DNA from: Thiocapsa sp.
GTDB lineage: Bacteria; Pseudomonadota; Gammaproteobacteria; Chromatiales; Chromatiaceae
Assembly (NCBI RefSeq): GCF_018399035.1
Contig: NZ_CP073760.1
Coordinates: 2,856,001-2,920,000 of the forward strand
Reading direction: 5' to 3'
DNA: 64,000 nucleotides
The position numbers and the translations under genes are program-made. Below are positions 19,834 through 29,738 of the stretch, in pieces (the stretch's first letter is position 1; each line of letters starts with the position of its first letter). The notes beneath the pieces were generated by a model. That model did no database searches. It saw only the letters and a list, made by a program, of their open reading frames with translations, and was not told where the DNA came from.

Positions 19834-20232
19834 ATGCCGTTCGACACCCCTCAGGACGCCGAGGACGCCTTCTACGATGCGCTGGAGGCGGGCGACCCCG
19901 CAGCCATGACACAGGTGTGGGAGGACTCGGAGAGCATCGCCTGTCTCCTGCCGATGACGCCGTTGGTGATGGGGCCGGAGGTCCTGCAGCTTTGGCGATC
20001 CATTTTCGAGCAGGCCGGGGCCTTCGACATCCAGGTGCGTCACCTCGCCTGGATCGAGGCCGGGGAGACCGCGGTCCACCTGATCGAAGAGCGTATGCAA
20101 GGCGGGGCACCGGGTCAGCCGGGCCCCGCGATCTACGGCACCAACGTCTTCAGGAAAGGGGCCGATGGCTGGCGCCTGCTGATCCACCAGAACTCGCCGA
20201 CGCCGCAGGCGCCGAGTGCGCCGGGGGCTTGA
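19834..20232 (+). CDS. SnoaL/NTF2-like family protein
   Basis: 132 residues. DAEDAFYDALEAGDPAAMTQVWEDSE at the start and GAFDIQVRHLAWIEAGETAVHLIEE in the middle match the DUF4440/SnoaL NTF2-like fold, with the usual closing GWRLLIHQNS. These small cone-shaped proteins bind ligands or act as isomerases; the ligand is unknown here. The 3' end overlaps the mtaB start by 17 nt, so the two are co-transcribed. Confidence 0.75.
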   Translation: MPFDTPQDAEDAFYDALEAGDPAAMTQVWEDSESIACLLPMTPLVMGPEVLQLWRSIFEQAGAFDIQVRHLAWIEAGETAVHLIEERMQGGAPGQPGPAIYGTNVFRKGADGWRLLIHQNSPTPQAPSAPGA

Positions 20233-21592
20233 GATCGGACCCGATCAAGATGGCCTCGTCGCAAGCCTCGGTCGTCGCGTCCACATCACGACGCTCGGCT
20301 GCCGGCTCAACGAGGCCGAATCCGAGGAGTGGGCCGAGCGTTTTCGGGACGCGGGTTTTCGCGTGGTCGACGCGAACGCCCCTGCCGACCTGGTCGTGGT
20401 CAACACCTGCGCCGTCACGCAGGAGGCGGTGCGCAAATCGCGCGCAGTTCTGCGGCGCAGCCAACGCGCCAATCCCCAGGCACGACTGATCGTCAGCGGC
20501 TGTCTCGCCACGCTCGGGGACAGCGCCGTCTCGACCGAGTCCGGTGTCGATCTGATCGTCGCCAATCGCGACAAGGACCGCCTGGTCGCGATCGCACTCG
20601 CCACCCTGAACCTTCCTGCCATGCCCGAGACGGCCGCCACCGACGCCGCCGGGGCACTCTTCGCGCGCGGTCGTCAGCGTGCCTTCATCAAGATCCAAGA
20701 CGGCTGTCGTTACAGCTGTACCTTCTGCATCACCACCGTCGCGCGCGGTGCCGAGCGCAGCCGGACCCCTGCCGAGATCATCGGAACCATCGACCGACTG
20801 GTCGAGCAGGGCATCCGCGAGGTGGTGCTGACCGGCGTGCATCTCGGCGGATACGGCAGCGACTCTGGCGGTACGCTATCGGACCTGATCGCGCGCATCC
20901 TCGGCGAGACCGGGATCCCGCGTCTGCGCCTCGGCTCGTTGGAACCCTGGGATCTCGGCGATGGCTTCTGGCGATGTTTCGAGGATCCGCGCCTGATGCC
21001 GCATCTGCACCTGCCGCTGCAAAGCGGCTCGGACCGCGTGCTGCGACGCATGGCGCGGCGCTGCAAGACGGCCGAGTTCGCGCGTCTGATCGAGCAGGGT
21101 CGCGCGCGCGTGCCGGACCTCAACATCACGACCGACATCATCGTCGGCTTCCCCGGCGAGAGCTTCGATGACTGGGACGAGACGCTCGCCTTCGCCGAGT
21201 CGATCCGATTCGGGCACATCCATGCCTTTGCCTACTCGCCGCGAGCAGGAACCCAGGCGGCCGAGATGCCGGGCCAGGTCGATAGCCACACCAAGCATCG
21301 GCGCTTGCTGGCGCTGAAGAACCTCGCACTGAACATGCGCGAAGCGGTCCTGCGCGAGCAGATCGGCAAGGCCGTCGAGATCCTCTGCGAGGGCAACCCC
21401 GGCGGCGAGCGGCGGGAGACCCGATTCGGCTATACCCCCAACTATCTGCCGGTCCAGGTCGCGGCGCACGAGACCGCGATCGACGGCAATCAGCTTGTCA
21501 AGGTCGTGCTTTCCGGATTGGAGGAAAGCGGACTCGCGCTGGTCGGGCAGCCAATCGATCCGGCGGATCGTGGAACAGGCATCCAAAACTAA
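20216..21592 (+). CDS. mtaB: tRNA N6-threonylcarbamoyladenosine methylthiotransferase
   Basis: 458 residues from the GTG at 20216, the only start in frame before the conserved ITTLGCRLNEAESE. The N-terminal UPF0004 domain has three cysteines (TLGC, NTCAVT, SGCLA). The radical-SAM motif is CRYSCTFC, followed by TGVHLGGYG and DIIVGFPGES. It adds a methylthio group to t6A37 of tRNAs that read ANN codons. It is longer than MiaB's core plus TRAM only by the short N-terminal extension. Confidence 0.9.
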   Translation: MRRGLEIGPDQDGLVASLGRRVHITTLGCRLNEAESEEWAERFRDAGFRVVDANAPADLVVVNTCAVTQEAVRKSRAVLRRSQRANPQARLIVSGCLATLGDSAVSTESGVDLIVANRDKDRLVAIALATLNLPAMPETAATDAAGALFARGRQRAFIKIQDGCRYSCTFCITTVARGAERSRTPAEIIGTIDRLVEQGIREVVLTGVHLGGYGSDSGGTLSDLIARILGETGIPRLRLGSLEPWDLGDGFWRCFEDPRLMPHLHLPLQSGSDRVLRRMARRCKTAEFARLIEQGRARVPDLNITTDIIVGFPGESFDDWDETLAFAESIRFGHIHAFAYSPRAGTQAAEMPGQVDSHTKHRRLLALKNLALNMREAVLREQIGKAVEILCEGNPGGERRETRFGYTPNYLPVQVAAHETAIDGNQLVKVVLSGLEESGLALVGQPIDPADRGTGIQN

Positions 21593-21610
21593 AGGCATCC
21601 GAGACCGGGC

Positions 21611-22165
21611 TCAGAGGCCCCGGTCGATCTGCGCAGCACGAGCGGCGCTCAGCTCGGTGGCGACGTAAGCGAGCGAGAGACCCATCTCGCGCGTCCAGGA
21701 CAGCTCGATGCGCCACGTCGGCGACGGCGTCCAGACATGCATGGCGACGCCTTCGCCGCGACGGATCGCGACGAGACGGCGCCCGGGCGTGGTCGCATCG
21801 GGGGAGAAGCGGCTGCGGTCTTCGCCGGGCCCGTAGATGTCGCGCAAGGCGCCATAGGTCTCCTCGTACCGCAGTTGCGTCGAGACGCCGAAGGCGAGCA
21901 CGACCTTGTAGATCTTATGGTTGAAGGCGAGCACATAGAGCCGATCCGGGCCATCGACGAACACCAAGGCCAAACTCGCGTCCTCCTCCTGGTGCACGAG
22001 CGGAGGCGGGACGGCCTGCAACAGCGGCCCGACATCACCACCCAAACAATAACGCCCGAACACCATCTTGAGGCACGGCTCGTTGGCGAATGCACCTGAG
22101 GAGGCAAACGCAGCGATGCAAAGGGTGACGATCGCGGCGATTCGGATTCCCATAGTCCCGCGCAT
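21611..22165 (-). CDS. Secreted hypothetical protein
   Basis: 184 residues from the ATG at 22165 (ATG at 22153 also possible). A signal peptide (IRIAAIVTLCIAAFASSGAFA) precedes a mature domain with two cysteines close together (NEPCLKMVFGRYCLGG), which may form a disulphide, then a beta-rich part (DRLYVLAFNHKIYKVVLAF). No family recognised. It is convergent with mtaB (18-bp gap) and lies downstream of murI. Confidence 0.6.
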   Translation of the reverse strand: MRGTMGIRIAAIVTLCIAAFASSGAFANEPCLKMVFGRYCLGGDVGPLLQAVPPPLVHQEEDASLALVFVDGPDRLYVLAFNHKIYKVVLAFGVSTQLRYEETYGALRDIYGPGEDRSRFSPDATTPGRRLVAIRRGEGVAMHVWTPSPTWRIELSWTREMGLSLAYVATELSAARAAQIDRGL

Positions 22166-22200
22166 GATGCCTCCGAAGCAATCTTGAAAGGCGGGGGCCA

Positions 22201-23061
22201 TCATCGGCTGCACCCGGCGCCTTGAGCGATGAGGGCCGCGCCCTCTCTGAAAATCGGTGTCCCCGCCTCCCGGGTCAACGGATGCAGCTCCAGAGGTGCA
22301 CCCCAGAGCCTCTCCATCACCGCAGCGACCTTGGTCGGCTCGCCGCTCGTCCAGAAGCGCTCGGTCCCGACACGGCCGGACGGCGCCAGCAATCCGGCCT
22401 CGGACAGACGGCGGTGAACCTGCCGCGCAACGGCAGCGCCGGAGTCCAACACGGCCGTCCGGGGTCCGGCGATCTCGCCGATCAGCCTGCCCAGGTGCGG
22501 ATAATGGGTGCAGCCGAGGACCAGGGTATCGGCACCCCGCGCCAAGAGCGGCTCGAGGTAGGCGGCCATCAGGGCTCGCGTGCCTTCGCCCTCCAAGTCG
22601 CCGGCCTCCACCCGCTCGACCAGACCCGGACAGGCCTGAAGGAGGATCTCCGGCCCCTCACCCAAGCGCGCGAGCAGCTGCTTGAAGGTGTGGCTGGCCA
22701 GGGTCTGGCGCGTGGCCAGAACACCGACCACGCCCGAGCGGGTCTGCTCGATAGCCGGCTTGACCGCAGGCTCCATGGCGATCACCGGCACCGAATACCG
22801 GGTCCGAAGCACCCGGGCCGCCGCACCCGTCGCCGTATTGCAGGCCACGACGATCGCCTTCGCCCCGCGAGCCATCAGCCGCTCGGTGACGGCAACGGCG
22901 CGCAGCTCGATCGCATCGGCGGACTGATCGCCGTAAGGCGCATAGGCCGAGTCGGCGACATAGAGCAGATCTTCGTGCGGCAGCGCACGACGGATCTCGC
23001 GCAGGACCGAGAGACCGCCGACACCCGAGTCGAAGACGCCGATGGGCTGATGCGACGTCAT
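22201..23061 (-). CDS. murI: Glutamate racemase
   Basis: 286 residues. It makes D-glutamate for peptidoglycan. The N-terminal IGVFDSGVGGLSVLREI, the first catalytic Cys in VVACNTATG, and the second in VLGCTHYPHL are all present. Length is normal. The gene ends just before the start region of the secreted hypothetical gene and begins 66 bp from the stop of xth. Confidence 0.95.
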   Translation of the reverse strand: MTSHQPIGVFDSGVGGLSVLREIRRALPHEDLLYVADSAYAPYGDQSADAIELRAVAVTERLMARGAKAIVVACNTATGAAARVLRTRYSVPVIAMEPAVKPAIEQTRSGVVGVLATRQTLASHTFKQLLARLGEGPEILLQACPGLVERVEAGDLEGEGTRALMAAYLEPLLARGADTLVLGCTHYPHLGRLIGEIAGPRTAVLDSGAAVARQVHRRLSEAGLLAPSGRVGTERFWTSGEPTKVAAVMERLWGAPLELHPLTREAGTPIFREGAALIAQGAGCSR

Positions 23062-23127
23062 CGCGCGAGCACGCTTGCCGAAGCAGGTTTTCGGGACAGG
23101 ATGTGAGGCATCAGGATCGCCGCGGAC

Positions 23128-23946
23128 TCACAGATCGAACCGCGCCCAGACCGGACAATGGTCAGAGGGCTTCTCCATGCCGCGAATGGCATAGTCGATA
23201 TCGGCATCCAGCAGGCGCTCGCGCAGGGGCGCGGTCACCAACAGATGATCGATCCGCAGCCCGTGCTTGGGGTCACGCTCGAAGCCGCGCGAGCGATAAT
23301 CGAACCAACTGAAGCGGTCGTCGACCTCGGGGTGCACCGTGCGATAGGCATCGACCAGACCCCAATCGGTCAAGGTCTCGAGCCATTCGCGCTCCTCCGG
23401 GAGGAAGCTGCATTTGCCGGTGCGCAGCCAGCGCTTGGCGTTGTCCGCCCCGATGCCGATATCCAGGTCGAGCGGCGCGACATTCATATCGCCCAGCACC
23501 ACGAGGTTCTGATCGGGTGAGCAGAATTCCCGCAGATAGGCGGTGAGATCCGCATAGAACTTGCGCTTGTTCGGGAACTTGATCGGATGGTCACGGCTCT
23601 CGCCCTGCGGAAAGTAGCCGTTGATGACCGTGATCTCGCCTCCGCCCGGCAAGGGGTAGCGCCCGATGATGGCGCGACGCTGAGCGTCCTCGGCGTCCCC
23701 CGGAAAGCCCTTGGCGACTGCGAGCGGCTCGACCTTGCTCAAGAGCGCGACACCGTAGTGCGACTTCTGACCGTGGAAATGGGTCGCAAACCCGAGCCCC
23801 CGCACGAGATCGACCGGAAAGGCGTCGTCGGCGACCTTGCACTCCTGCAAGCCAAGGACATCCGGATCATGGGCAGCCTTGATCGCTTCGAGCTGATGGG
23901 GTCGCGCACGAATTCCGTTGATATTAAAGGAAATGATCTTGAACAA
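23128..23946 (-). CDS. xth: Exodeoxyribonuclease III
   Basis: 272 residues starting with a TTG at 23946, which gives the conserved N-terminus [15 protein letters not shown]; no ATG or GTG is available nearby, and an AGGGAG motif lies about 13 nt upstream. Motifs of the AP-endonuclease/exonuclease family are complete: LQECKV (metal Glu), GDMNVAPLD, and [12 protein letters not shown] at the end. It repairs abasic sites and trims 3' ends. Confidence 0.9.
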   Translation of the reverse strand: MFKIISFNINGIRARPHQLEAIKAAHDPDVLGLQECKVADDAFPVDLVRGLGFATHFHGQKSHYGVALLSKVEPLAVAKGFPGDAEDAQRRAIIGRYPLPGGGEITVINGYFPQGESRDHPIKFPNKRKFYADLTAYLREFCSPDQNLVVLGDMNVAPLDLDIGIGADNAKRWLRTGKCSFLPEEREWLETLTDWGLVDAYRTVHPEVDDRFSWFDYRSRGFERDPKHGLRIDHLLVTAPLRERLLDADIDYAIRGMEKPSDHCPVWARFDL

Positions 23947-23964
23947 GACGAAGACGCTCCCTAA

Positions 23965-24801
<837 letters not shown>

Positions 24802-24863
24802 TCACAGCGCGCTCGGCACCCCGCGACGCCTATCGAGCGGCCCGAAATCCGACCATAATGAAG

Positions 24864-24953
24864 CCTAAACCGCGCCAGCTCCGACAGTCGTCGGAGCTGG
24901 CGCGGCCGATCCACTCCAACAAATGACGCATACCGCACCGGGCGCGGTTTAGG
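24864..24953. repeat. 90-bp TIR element, copy A
   Basis: Perfect 13-bp termini CCTAAACCGCGCC / GGCGCGGTTTAGG, plus an internal 14-bp perfect stem (CGCGCCAGCTCCGA at 24870-24883 with its complement at 24890-24903). The body matches 45087-45174 in inverted orientation. Confidence 0.85.
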
Positions 24954-24976
24954 TCAACCGTGATGGGGGACAAGGG

Positions 24977-26401
24977 ATGGGCCAGGAGATTGCGGAGGCG
25001 CATTTCACCGAGCAGGACTTCGTCGAGTTCGCCGCCAGGCTGCGCGAAGAGACGGCGCTCCTGGAGGACTGGCTCGCCTCCGATCGGTTCGAGGCCTCCG
25101 AGCCGACCGCGGGATTCGAGCTGGAGGCTTGGCTCGTGGATTCCCGGCTGGATCCGGCACCCGAGGTCGAGTCGCTCCTCGCGCGTCTGAACGACCCCTT
25201 GGTGGTCGCGGAGCTCGCGACCTTCAACGCGGAGATCAACGGCTCGCCGATGCCGCTGACGGGTGACTGTCTGTCTCGACTCGCGACCGAGCTCGCCGCG
25301 ACGCTGCAACGCTGCGACCTTGTGGCGCAAACGCTGGGGACCCGTCTCCTGACGATCGGCATCCTACCGACCGTGCGCCCGCAGCATCTGAGCCTGCGCG
25401 CGATGACGCCGCGACAGCGTTACCGCGCACTCAACGACCAGATCTTCGCCCTACGGCACGACCGCCCCTTGAAGCTCGAGATCGCGGGTCGCGACCGCCT
25501 CGCGCTGGAGTGGCACGATGTCATGTTGGAGGCCGCCGCAACCTCTTTTCAGATCCACCTCAAGGTGACCCCGGGGGAAGCGGCGCGCGTCTACAACGCC
25601 TCGAAGCTCATCAGCGGACCCATGGTCGCCATCTCGGCCAACTCGCCCTACCTCTTCGGACACGACCTCTGGGACGAGACCCGGATCCCGCTGTTCGAGC
25701 AGGCGGTCTCCCCGGGCGGCCCCATCCTGCAGGAACGCGTGAGCTTCGGTTTCCGGTATGCCGCGCGTTCGATCATGGAGACCTTTCGCGCGAACCTCGA
25801 CCGCTATCCGGTCCTGCTCCCGCACCTCATGGCGGAGGAGCCGCAGGCGCTGGCCCATCTGCGTCTTCACAATGGTACCATTTGGCGTTGGAACCGCCCG
25901 CTGCTCGGCTTCGATGCGGAAGGGCAACCGCATTTGCGCATCGAGCACCGTGTCGTGCCGGCCGGCCCGACGGTGGCGGACATGCTCGCGAATGCGGCCT
26001 TGTATCTGGGTGCCGTGCGCGATCTGGCCGGACAACCCGAGCCGCCGGAATCGCGGATTCCCTTCCTGCAGACCCGCGCGGCCTTTTATACCTGCGCGCG
26101 CGAAGGGCTCGATGCCGAGATTCAGTGGCTCGACGGCGCGATCCTGCCGGTCAGACGCATCCTCGGGGAGGATCTCTTGCCCCGAGCGCGACGTGGGCTG
26201 CAGGCTGCAGGCATCGACCCGCCGGAGATCGCACAGTGGCTCGGCATCATCGAGCGGCGGCTCGAAACGGGCCGAACCGGTGCCCGTTGGCAACGCGCCT
26301 GGGTCGCCCGTCATGGCCCCGATATGGCCGGCCTGACCGCCGCCTACCTGGAACAGCAAGGTTCTGGGCAGCCGGTGCACGAGTGGACATTGCTCGGCTG
26401 A
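24977..26401 (+). CDS. GCS2-family glutamate-cysteine-ligase-like protein
   Basis: 474 residues. FELEAWLVD, FNAEINGSP and LEWHDVMLEAAATSFQIHLK resemble the substrate- and metal-binding segments of the GCS2 carboxylate-amine ligase family, and YNASKLISGPMVAISANSPYLFGHD is a strongly conserved block. It may form a gamma-glutamyl amide bond, but the substrate is unknown. The next gene, 239 bp downstream and in the same direction, is an M14/AstE-like amidohydrolase, and the two may make and break the same amide linkage. The gap between them has no gene. Confidence 0.8.
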   Translation: MGQEIAEAHFTEQDFVEFAARLREETALLEDWLASDRFEASEPTAGFELEAWLVDSRLDPAPEVESLLARLNDPLVVAELATFNAEINGSPMPLTGDCLSRLATELAATLQRCDLVAQTLGTRLLTIGILPTVRPQHLSLRAMTPRQRYRALNDQIFALRHDRPLKLEIAGRDRLALEWHDVMLEAAATSFQIHLKVTPGEAARVYNASKLISGPMVAISANSPYLFGHDLWDETRIPLFEQAVSPGGPILQERVSFGFRYAARSIMETFRANLDRYPVLLPHLMAEEPQALAHLRLHNGTIWRWNRPLLGFDAEGQPHLRIEHRVVPAGPTVADMLANAALYLGAVRDLAGQPEPPESRIPFLQTRAAFYTCAREGLDAEIQWLDGAILPVRRILGEDLLPRARRGLQAAGIDPPEIAQWLGIIERRLETGRTGARWQRAWVARHGPDMAGLTAAYLEQQGSGQPVHEWTLLG

Positions 26402-26640
26402 TCGGATCCGGTCGAACCCCCGGCTCACTCGAATCGACCACGACAGGCTCGACTGGATACCTCGTAACCTGTCGGAAATCAGTGAAGCACCGTCTCGTTG
26501 CCGTGATCGAGAACGACAACGACAACGAGAACCGCAGCAGAGGCATTCTCTCGCCGAATTGTCTTACATATTTTTGAACCCTTCCCTAGCGACGTTTCAA
26601 CCTAGGTTCTAACAACTCCCGAATCGACGACAAAGACGCC

Positions 26641-27675
26641 ATGCTCCAAGAGCTCGATCACCTTCCGGAAGGCATCCTCGAGGCCGAAAGCCATGAGCTG
26701 GATCGGCGGCTCGGTGCGCCGACCTTGATCCATCTGCCCGGCGCCCGCGAGCCCGCACTCTTCGTGTCGGTGCTCATGCACGGCAACGAGACGGTCGGGT
26801 GGGAGGCGATTCGCGCTTTGCTGCGCGACCGGCTCGAACGCTTCGGCGAGCTGCGCCTGCCGCGGGCACTGAGCCTCTTCATCGGCAACGTCAGCGCGGC
26901 GGCATCCGGGGTGCGCCGTCTGCCAGGACAACCGGACTACAACCGTGTGTGGCCAGGCACCGATCGGGCGCACACCCCCGAGCACGATCTCATGGCGGAG
27001 GTCGTGCGCATCATGGCCGGACGCGGGCTGTTCGCCAGTCTGGACCTGCACAACAACACGGGCTCAAATCCGCACTACGCCTGCGTGAATCGGATCGACA
27101 ACCGGTTTCTGAACCTCGCCAATCTGTTCGGGCGCATCGTCGTCTATTTCACCCGACCGACCGGGGTGCAATCGCTCGCGATGGCCGAGCTGTGCCCGTC
27201 CGTGACGGTGGAATGCGGCAAGGTCGGAGAGCAGCAGGGGATCGAGCACGCCCGAAGCTTCATCGAGGCCGCGCTGCATCTCGCACGCATCTCGCCCCAT
27301 CCGGTCGCGCCGCAGGATATCGATCTCTTCCACACGGTTGCCCAAGTGAAGATCCGCGAGGATGTCGGGTTCGGATTCCCTCCGGAGGAGGCCGACCTGC
27401 AGCTCAATCCGGCCTTGGAGCATCTCAACTTCTGCGAGCTGCCCCGAGGCATGGCCTTCGGTCGCATCGCTCCGGGCTCGGGGATCGGTCTGGACGTTCG
27501 CGACGAGCACGGCCGAGATGTCGGCGAGCGCTATTTCCATGTCGAAGACCACGAGCTGCGGCTGTGTCAGCCTGTAATGCCCTCGATGTTGACGACCAAT
27601 CAGGTCGTCATCCGCCAGGATTGTCTCTGTTATTTGATGGAGCGCTACAGCGACCATCTGCCCACCGAAGACTAA
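26641..27675 (+). CDS. Succinylglutamate desuccinylase/aspartoacylase-family zinc hydrolase
   Basis: 344 residues. The zinc site is H47 and E50 of VLMHGNETVGW with a third ligand in DLHNNTG near residue 140; the catalytic Glu is in TVECGKVGE. A C-terminal beta domain follows. Members remove acyl groups from amino acids, but the family contains several uncharacterised branches and this protein's pairing with a GCS2-type ligase suggests a different substrate. Downstream is a partial TAAACCGCGTC repeat end and the convergent lipA. Confidence 0.82.
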   Translation: MLQELDHLPEGILEAESHELDRRLGAPTLIHLPGAREPALFVSVLMHGNETVGWEAIRALLRDRLERFGELRLPRALSLFIGNVSAAASGVRRLPGQPDYNRVWPGTDRAHTPEHDLMAEVVRIMAGRGLFASLDLHNNTGSNPHYACVNRIDNRFLNLANLFGRIVVYFTRPTGVQSLAMAELCPSVTVECGKVGEQQGIEHARSFIEAALHLARISPHPVAPQDIDLFHTVAQVKIREDVGFGFPPEEADLQLNPALEHLNFCELPRGMAFGRIAPGSGIGLDVRDEHGRDVGERYFHVEDHELRLCQPVMPSMLTTNQVVIRQDCLCYLMERYSDHLPTED

Positions 27676-27708
27676 ACCGCGTCCAGAGCGGTGCCGGGGC
27701 GCGATCTG

Positions 27709-28704
27709 TCAGACCTCTGCCGACGTCGCGCCGTCGAGGACCTCGCTCGCCTGACGATCGGCGTGGTAGGAGGAGCGCACCATCGGCGCGCTCGCAACGT
27801 TGGAGAATCCGATCGACTCGGCGAAGCGCCTGAGGTCTTCGAACTCGTCCGGGGTCCAGTAGCGCTTCACGGGCAGGTGGTCGCGACTGGGCTGGAGATA
27901 CTGGCCCAAGGTCAGCATGTCGCAGCCGTGCGCGCGCAGACCCCGCAGCGTCTCGTCGACCTCCTCGCGCGTCTCCCCGAGTCCCAGCATCAACCCCGAT
28001 TTGGTCCGAACACCGGGGTGCGCCGCCTTGAAGGCGGCGAGCAGCCGCAACGAGCCCGCATAGTCCGCCCCGGGGCGCGCCTCCCGGTAGAGCCGCGGAA
28101 CCGTCTCGAGATTATGGTTGAAGACATCCGGAACCCCGGCATCCACGAACTGCTCCAGCGCGAGCGCCTCGCGTCCGCGGAAATCCGGCACCAAGACCTC
28201 GAGCTTGATCGCCGGGCTGCGCTCGCGAACCGCGGCCAGACAGGCCGCGAAATGCGCGGCTCCGCCGTCGCGAAGATCGTCTCGGTCAACCGATGTGATC
28301 ACGACATAGCGAAGGCCCATCGCCGCGATCGACTCGGCCAGATGTTGCGGCTCATCCGGATCGACAGGCTGCGGACGCCCGTGCGCCACGTCGCAGAAGG
28401 GACAGCGCCGCGTGCAGATGTCACCCAGGATCATGAAGGTCGCGGTACCGTGACTGAAGCACTCGCCCAGGTTCGGGCACATCGCCTCCTCACAGACGGT
28501 CGCCAGCTTGCCCTTGCGCAGCAGAGCCTTGATCCGGCTGACTCCCGCGCCGACGGGCGCCTTGGCACGGATCCACGCCGGTTTACGCAAGATCTCCGTT
28601 GCGGGCTCGACCTTGACCGGGATGCGCGAAACCTTGTCGTGTCCGCGCTGATGGGTGTCCGGGGTCGTCCGAGAAGGGGCATCAAGCGGCTGTTCGAAAG
28701 GCAT
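27709..28704 (-). CDS. lipA: Lipoyl synthase
   Basis: 331 residues from the ATG at 28704. It inserts two sulphurs into octanoyl groups of lipoyl domains. The auxiliary cluster cysteines ([12 protein letters not shown]), the radical-SAM cluster CTRRCPFC and the serine ligand in RSSYHAD at the C-terminus are all intact. lipB is not adjacent. The 222-bp gap toward idi has no gene. Confidence 0.95.
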   Translation of the reverse strand: MPFEQPLDAPSRTTPDTHQRGHDKVSRIPVKVEPATEILRKPAWIRAKAPVGAGVSRIKALLRKGKLATVCEEAMCPNLGECFSHGTATFMILGDICTRRCPFCDVAHGRPQPVDPDEPQHLAESIAAMGLRYVVITSVDRDDLRDGGAAHFAACLAAVRERSPAIKLEVLVPDFRGREALALEQFVDAGVPDVFNHNLETVPRLYREARPGADYAGSLRLLAAFKAAHPGVRTKSGLMLGLGETREEVDETLRGLRAHGCDMLTLGQYLQPSRDHLPVKRYWTPDEFEDLRRFAESIGFSNVASAPMVRSSYHADRQASEVLDGATSAEV

Positions 28705-28926
28705 GGTTGATATCGGGAACGGTTTGGAGTGAGCAATCGGCACGGGGCGCTCGCGTCCACCGGACGGAGAGGCTGCGGGGTGCCGGCGATCGATGTTGTT
28801 CGCAAATCCGCGCCGATCGAATCCGGCCGGGAGAGCAGACGCGTCGTAGTCAAAGAGGGTTGGGGTGCGCTCGGCCGATCACCAGACCGGCCTCCGTAAG
28901 GAACGGGCCGAAAATCGGATTCTGCT

Positions 28927-29499
28927 TCACCGCGGAAAAAGGCGATTCATCAGCAGTCCGAACCAGGGGGTAAACCACTCCGGCCGGCGTGCGAGGGCAC
29001 GATGGATGGCCGGGACGGACATCCATCGCCAAGCCCCGATCTCGGAGGCATCCGGGCGCGGATCGCCGGCGTAAACGCCGAAGAAGACATGAAGATACTC
29101 GTGCTCGATCAGACCCGACGCCTGATCCTCGGCGCGATAGATGAGTTGGGTGCGCTCGGTGAGCGGCACGCGGATTCCGAACTCTTCCTTCAGTCGCCGG
29201 CCGGCGGCCTGTATCGTCGGCTCATCCGGCCGGGGATGGCCGCAACAGGTGTTGGACCAACGTGTCGCGAAATGATATTTGACGTCGGCACGTCGCTGCA
29301 GAAGGAGCCGGTCGTCCGCGTCGAAGACCAGTATCGAGAAGGCACGGTGCAGTTGACCGTCGCGATGGGCATCGATCTTCCCGGCGCAACCGAGGACCAG
29401 ATCCCGGTCATCGACCAGGACGACTTCCTCGCAGGCGTCGCGCTGCGACGCACGCTCCAAGGCGTCGGCCGCGAGCGGCGGTACGATTCGAGCACTCAA
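28927..29499 (-). CDS. idi: Isopentenyl-diphosphate delta-isomerase, type 1
   Basis: 190 residues. It interconverts IPP and DMAPP for carotenoid, phytol and quinone chains. The Nudix-like fold has the active-site Cys in SNTCCGHPRP and the catalytic Glu in EHEYLHV; metal-ligand His/Glu residues are visible (GQLHRAFSI, AAGRRLKEEFG). It lies downstream of the RuBisCO-like gene on the same strand, consistent with service to the photosynthesis cluster, and supplies precursor to crtE. Confidence 0.93.
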   Translation of the reverse strand: MSARIVPPLAADALERASQRDACEEVVLVDDRDLVLGCAGKIDAHRDGQLHRAFSILVFDADDRLLLQRRADVKYHFATRWSNTCCGHPRPDEPTIQAAGRRLKEEFGIRVPLTERTQLIYRAEDQASGLIEHEYLHVFFGVYAGDPRPDASEIGAWRWMSVPAIHRALARRPEWFTPWFGLLMNRLFPR

Positions 29500-29536
29500 G
29501 CATGACCTCCAACGAAACGTCTCGGCGCGACGTCGA

Positions 29537-29625
29537 TTTAAACCGCGCCCAGTGCGGTATGCGATGTTTTTGGATGGGATCGGCCCCGGCGGATTTCAGA
29601 ACCGCTGGAGCCGGCGCGGTTTAAA
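29537..29625. repeat. TTTAAACCGCG element, copy B1
   Basis: 89 bp ending TTTAAACCGCG and CGCGGTTTAAA. The body (GCGGTATGCGATGTTTTTGG and a GATCGGCCCCGG segment) matches 43078-43165. It is joined to copy B2 by an AT-rich spacer. Confidence 0.82.
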
Positions 29626-29644
29626 GTATTAAAAAATATAAAAT

Positions 29645-29732
29645 TTTAAACCGCGCCCCCCGCTAAGGGTCGTGGATTCACCAAACTTCGAACTCACTCG
29701 AAAGTGAGCATCTCGCTCTGGACGCGGTTTAA
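29645..29732. repeat. TTTAAACCGCG element, copy B2
   Basis: 88 bp with TTTAAACCGCG and GACGCGGTTTAA ends, separated from B1 by 19 bp of AT-rich spacer (GTATTAAAAAATATAAAAT). It ends 7 bp beyond the stop of the RuBisCO-like gene. The interior differs from B1 and is shared in part with 43186-43273 (CATCTCGCTCTGGACGCGG end). Confidence 0.8.
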
Positions 29733-29738
29733 TGCGCC

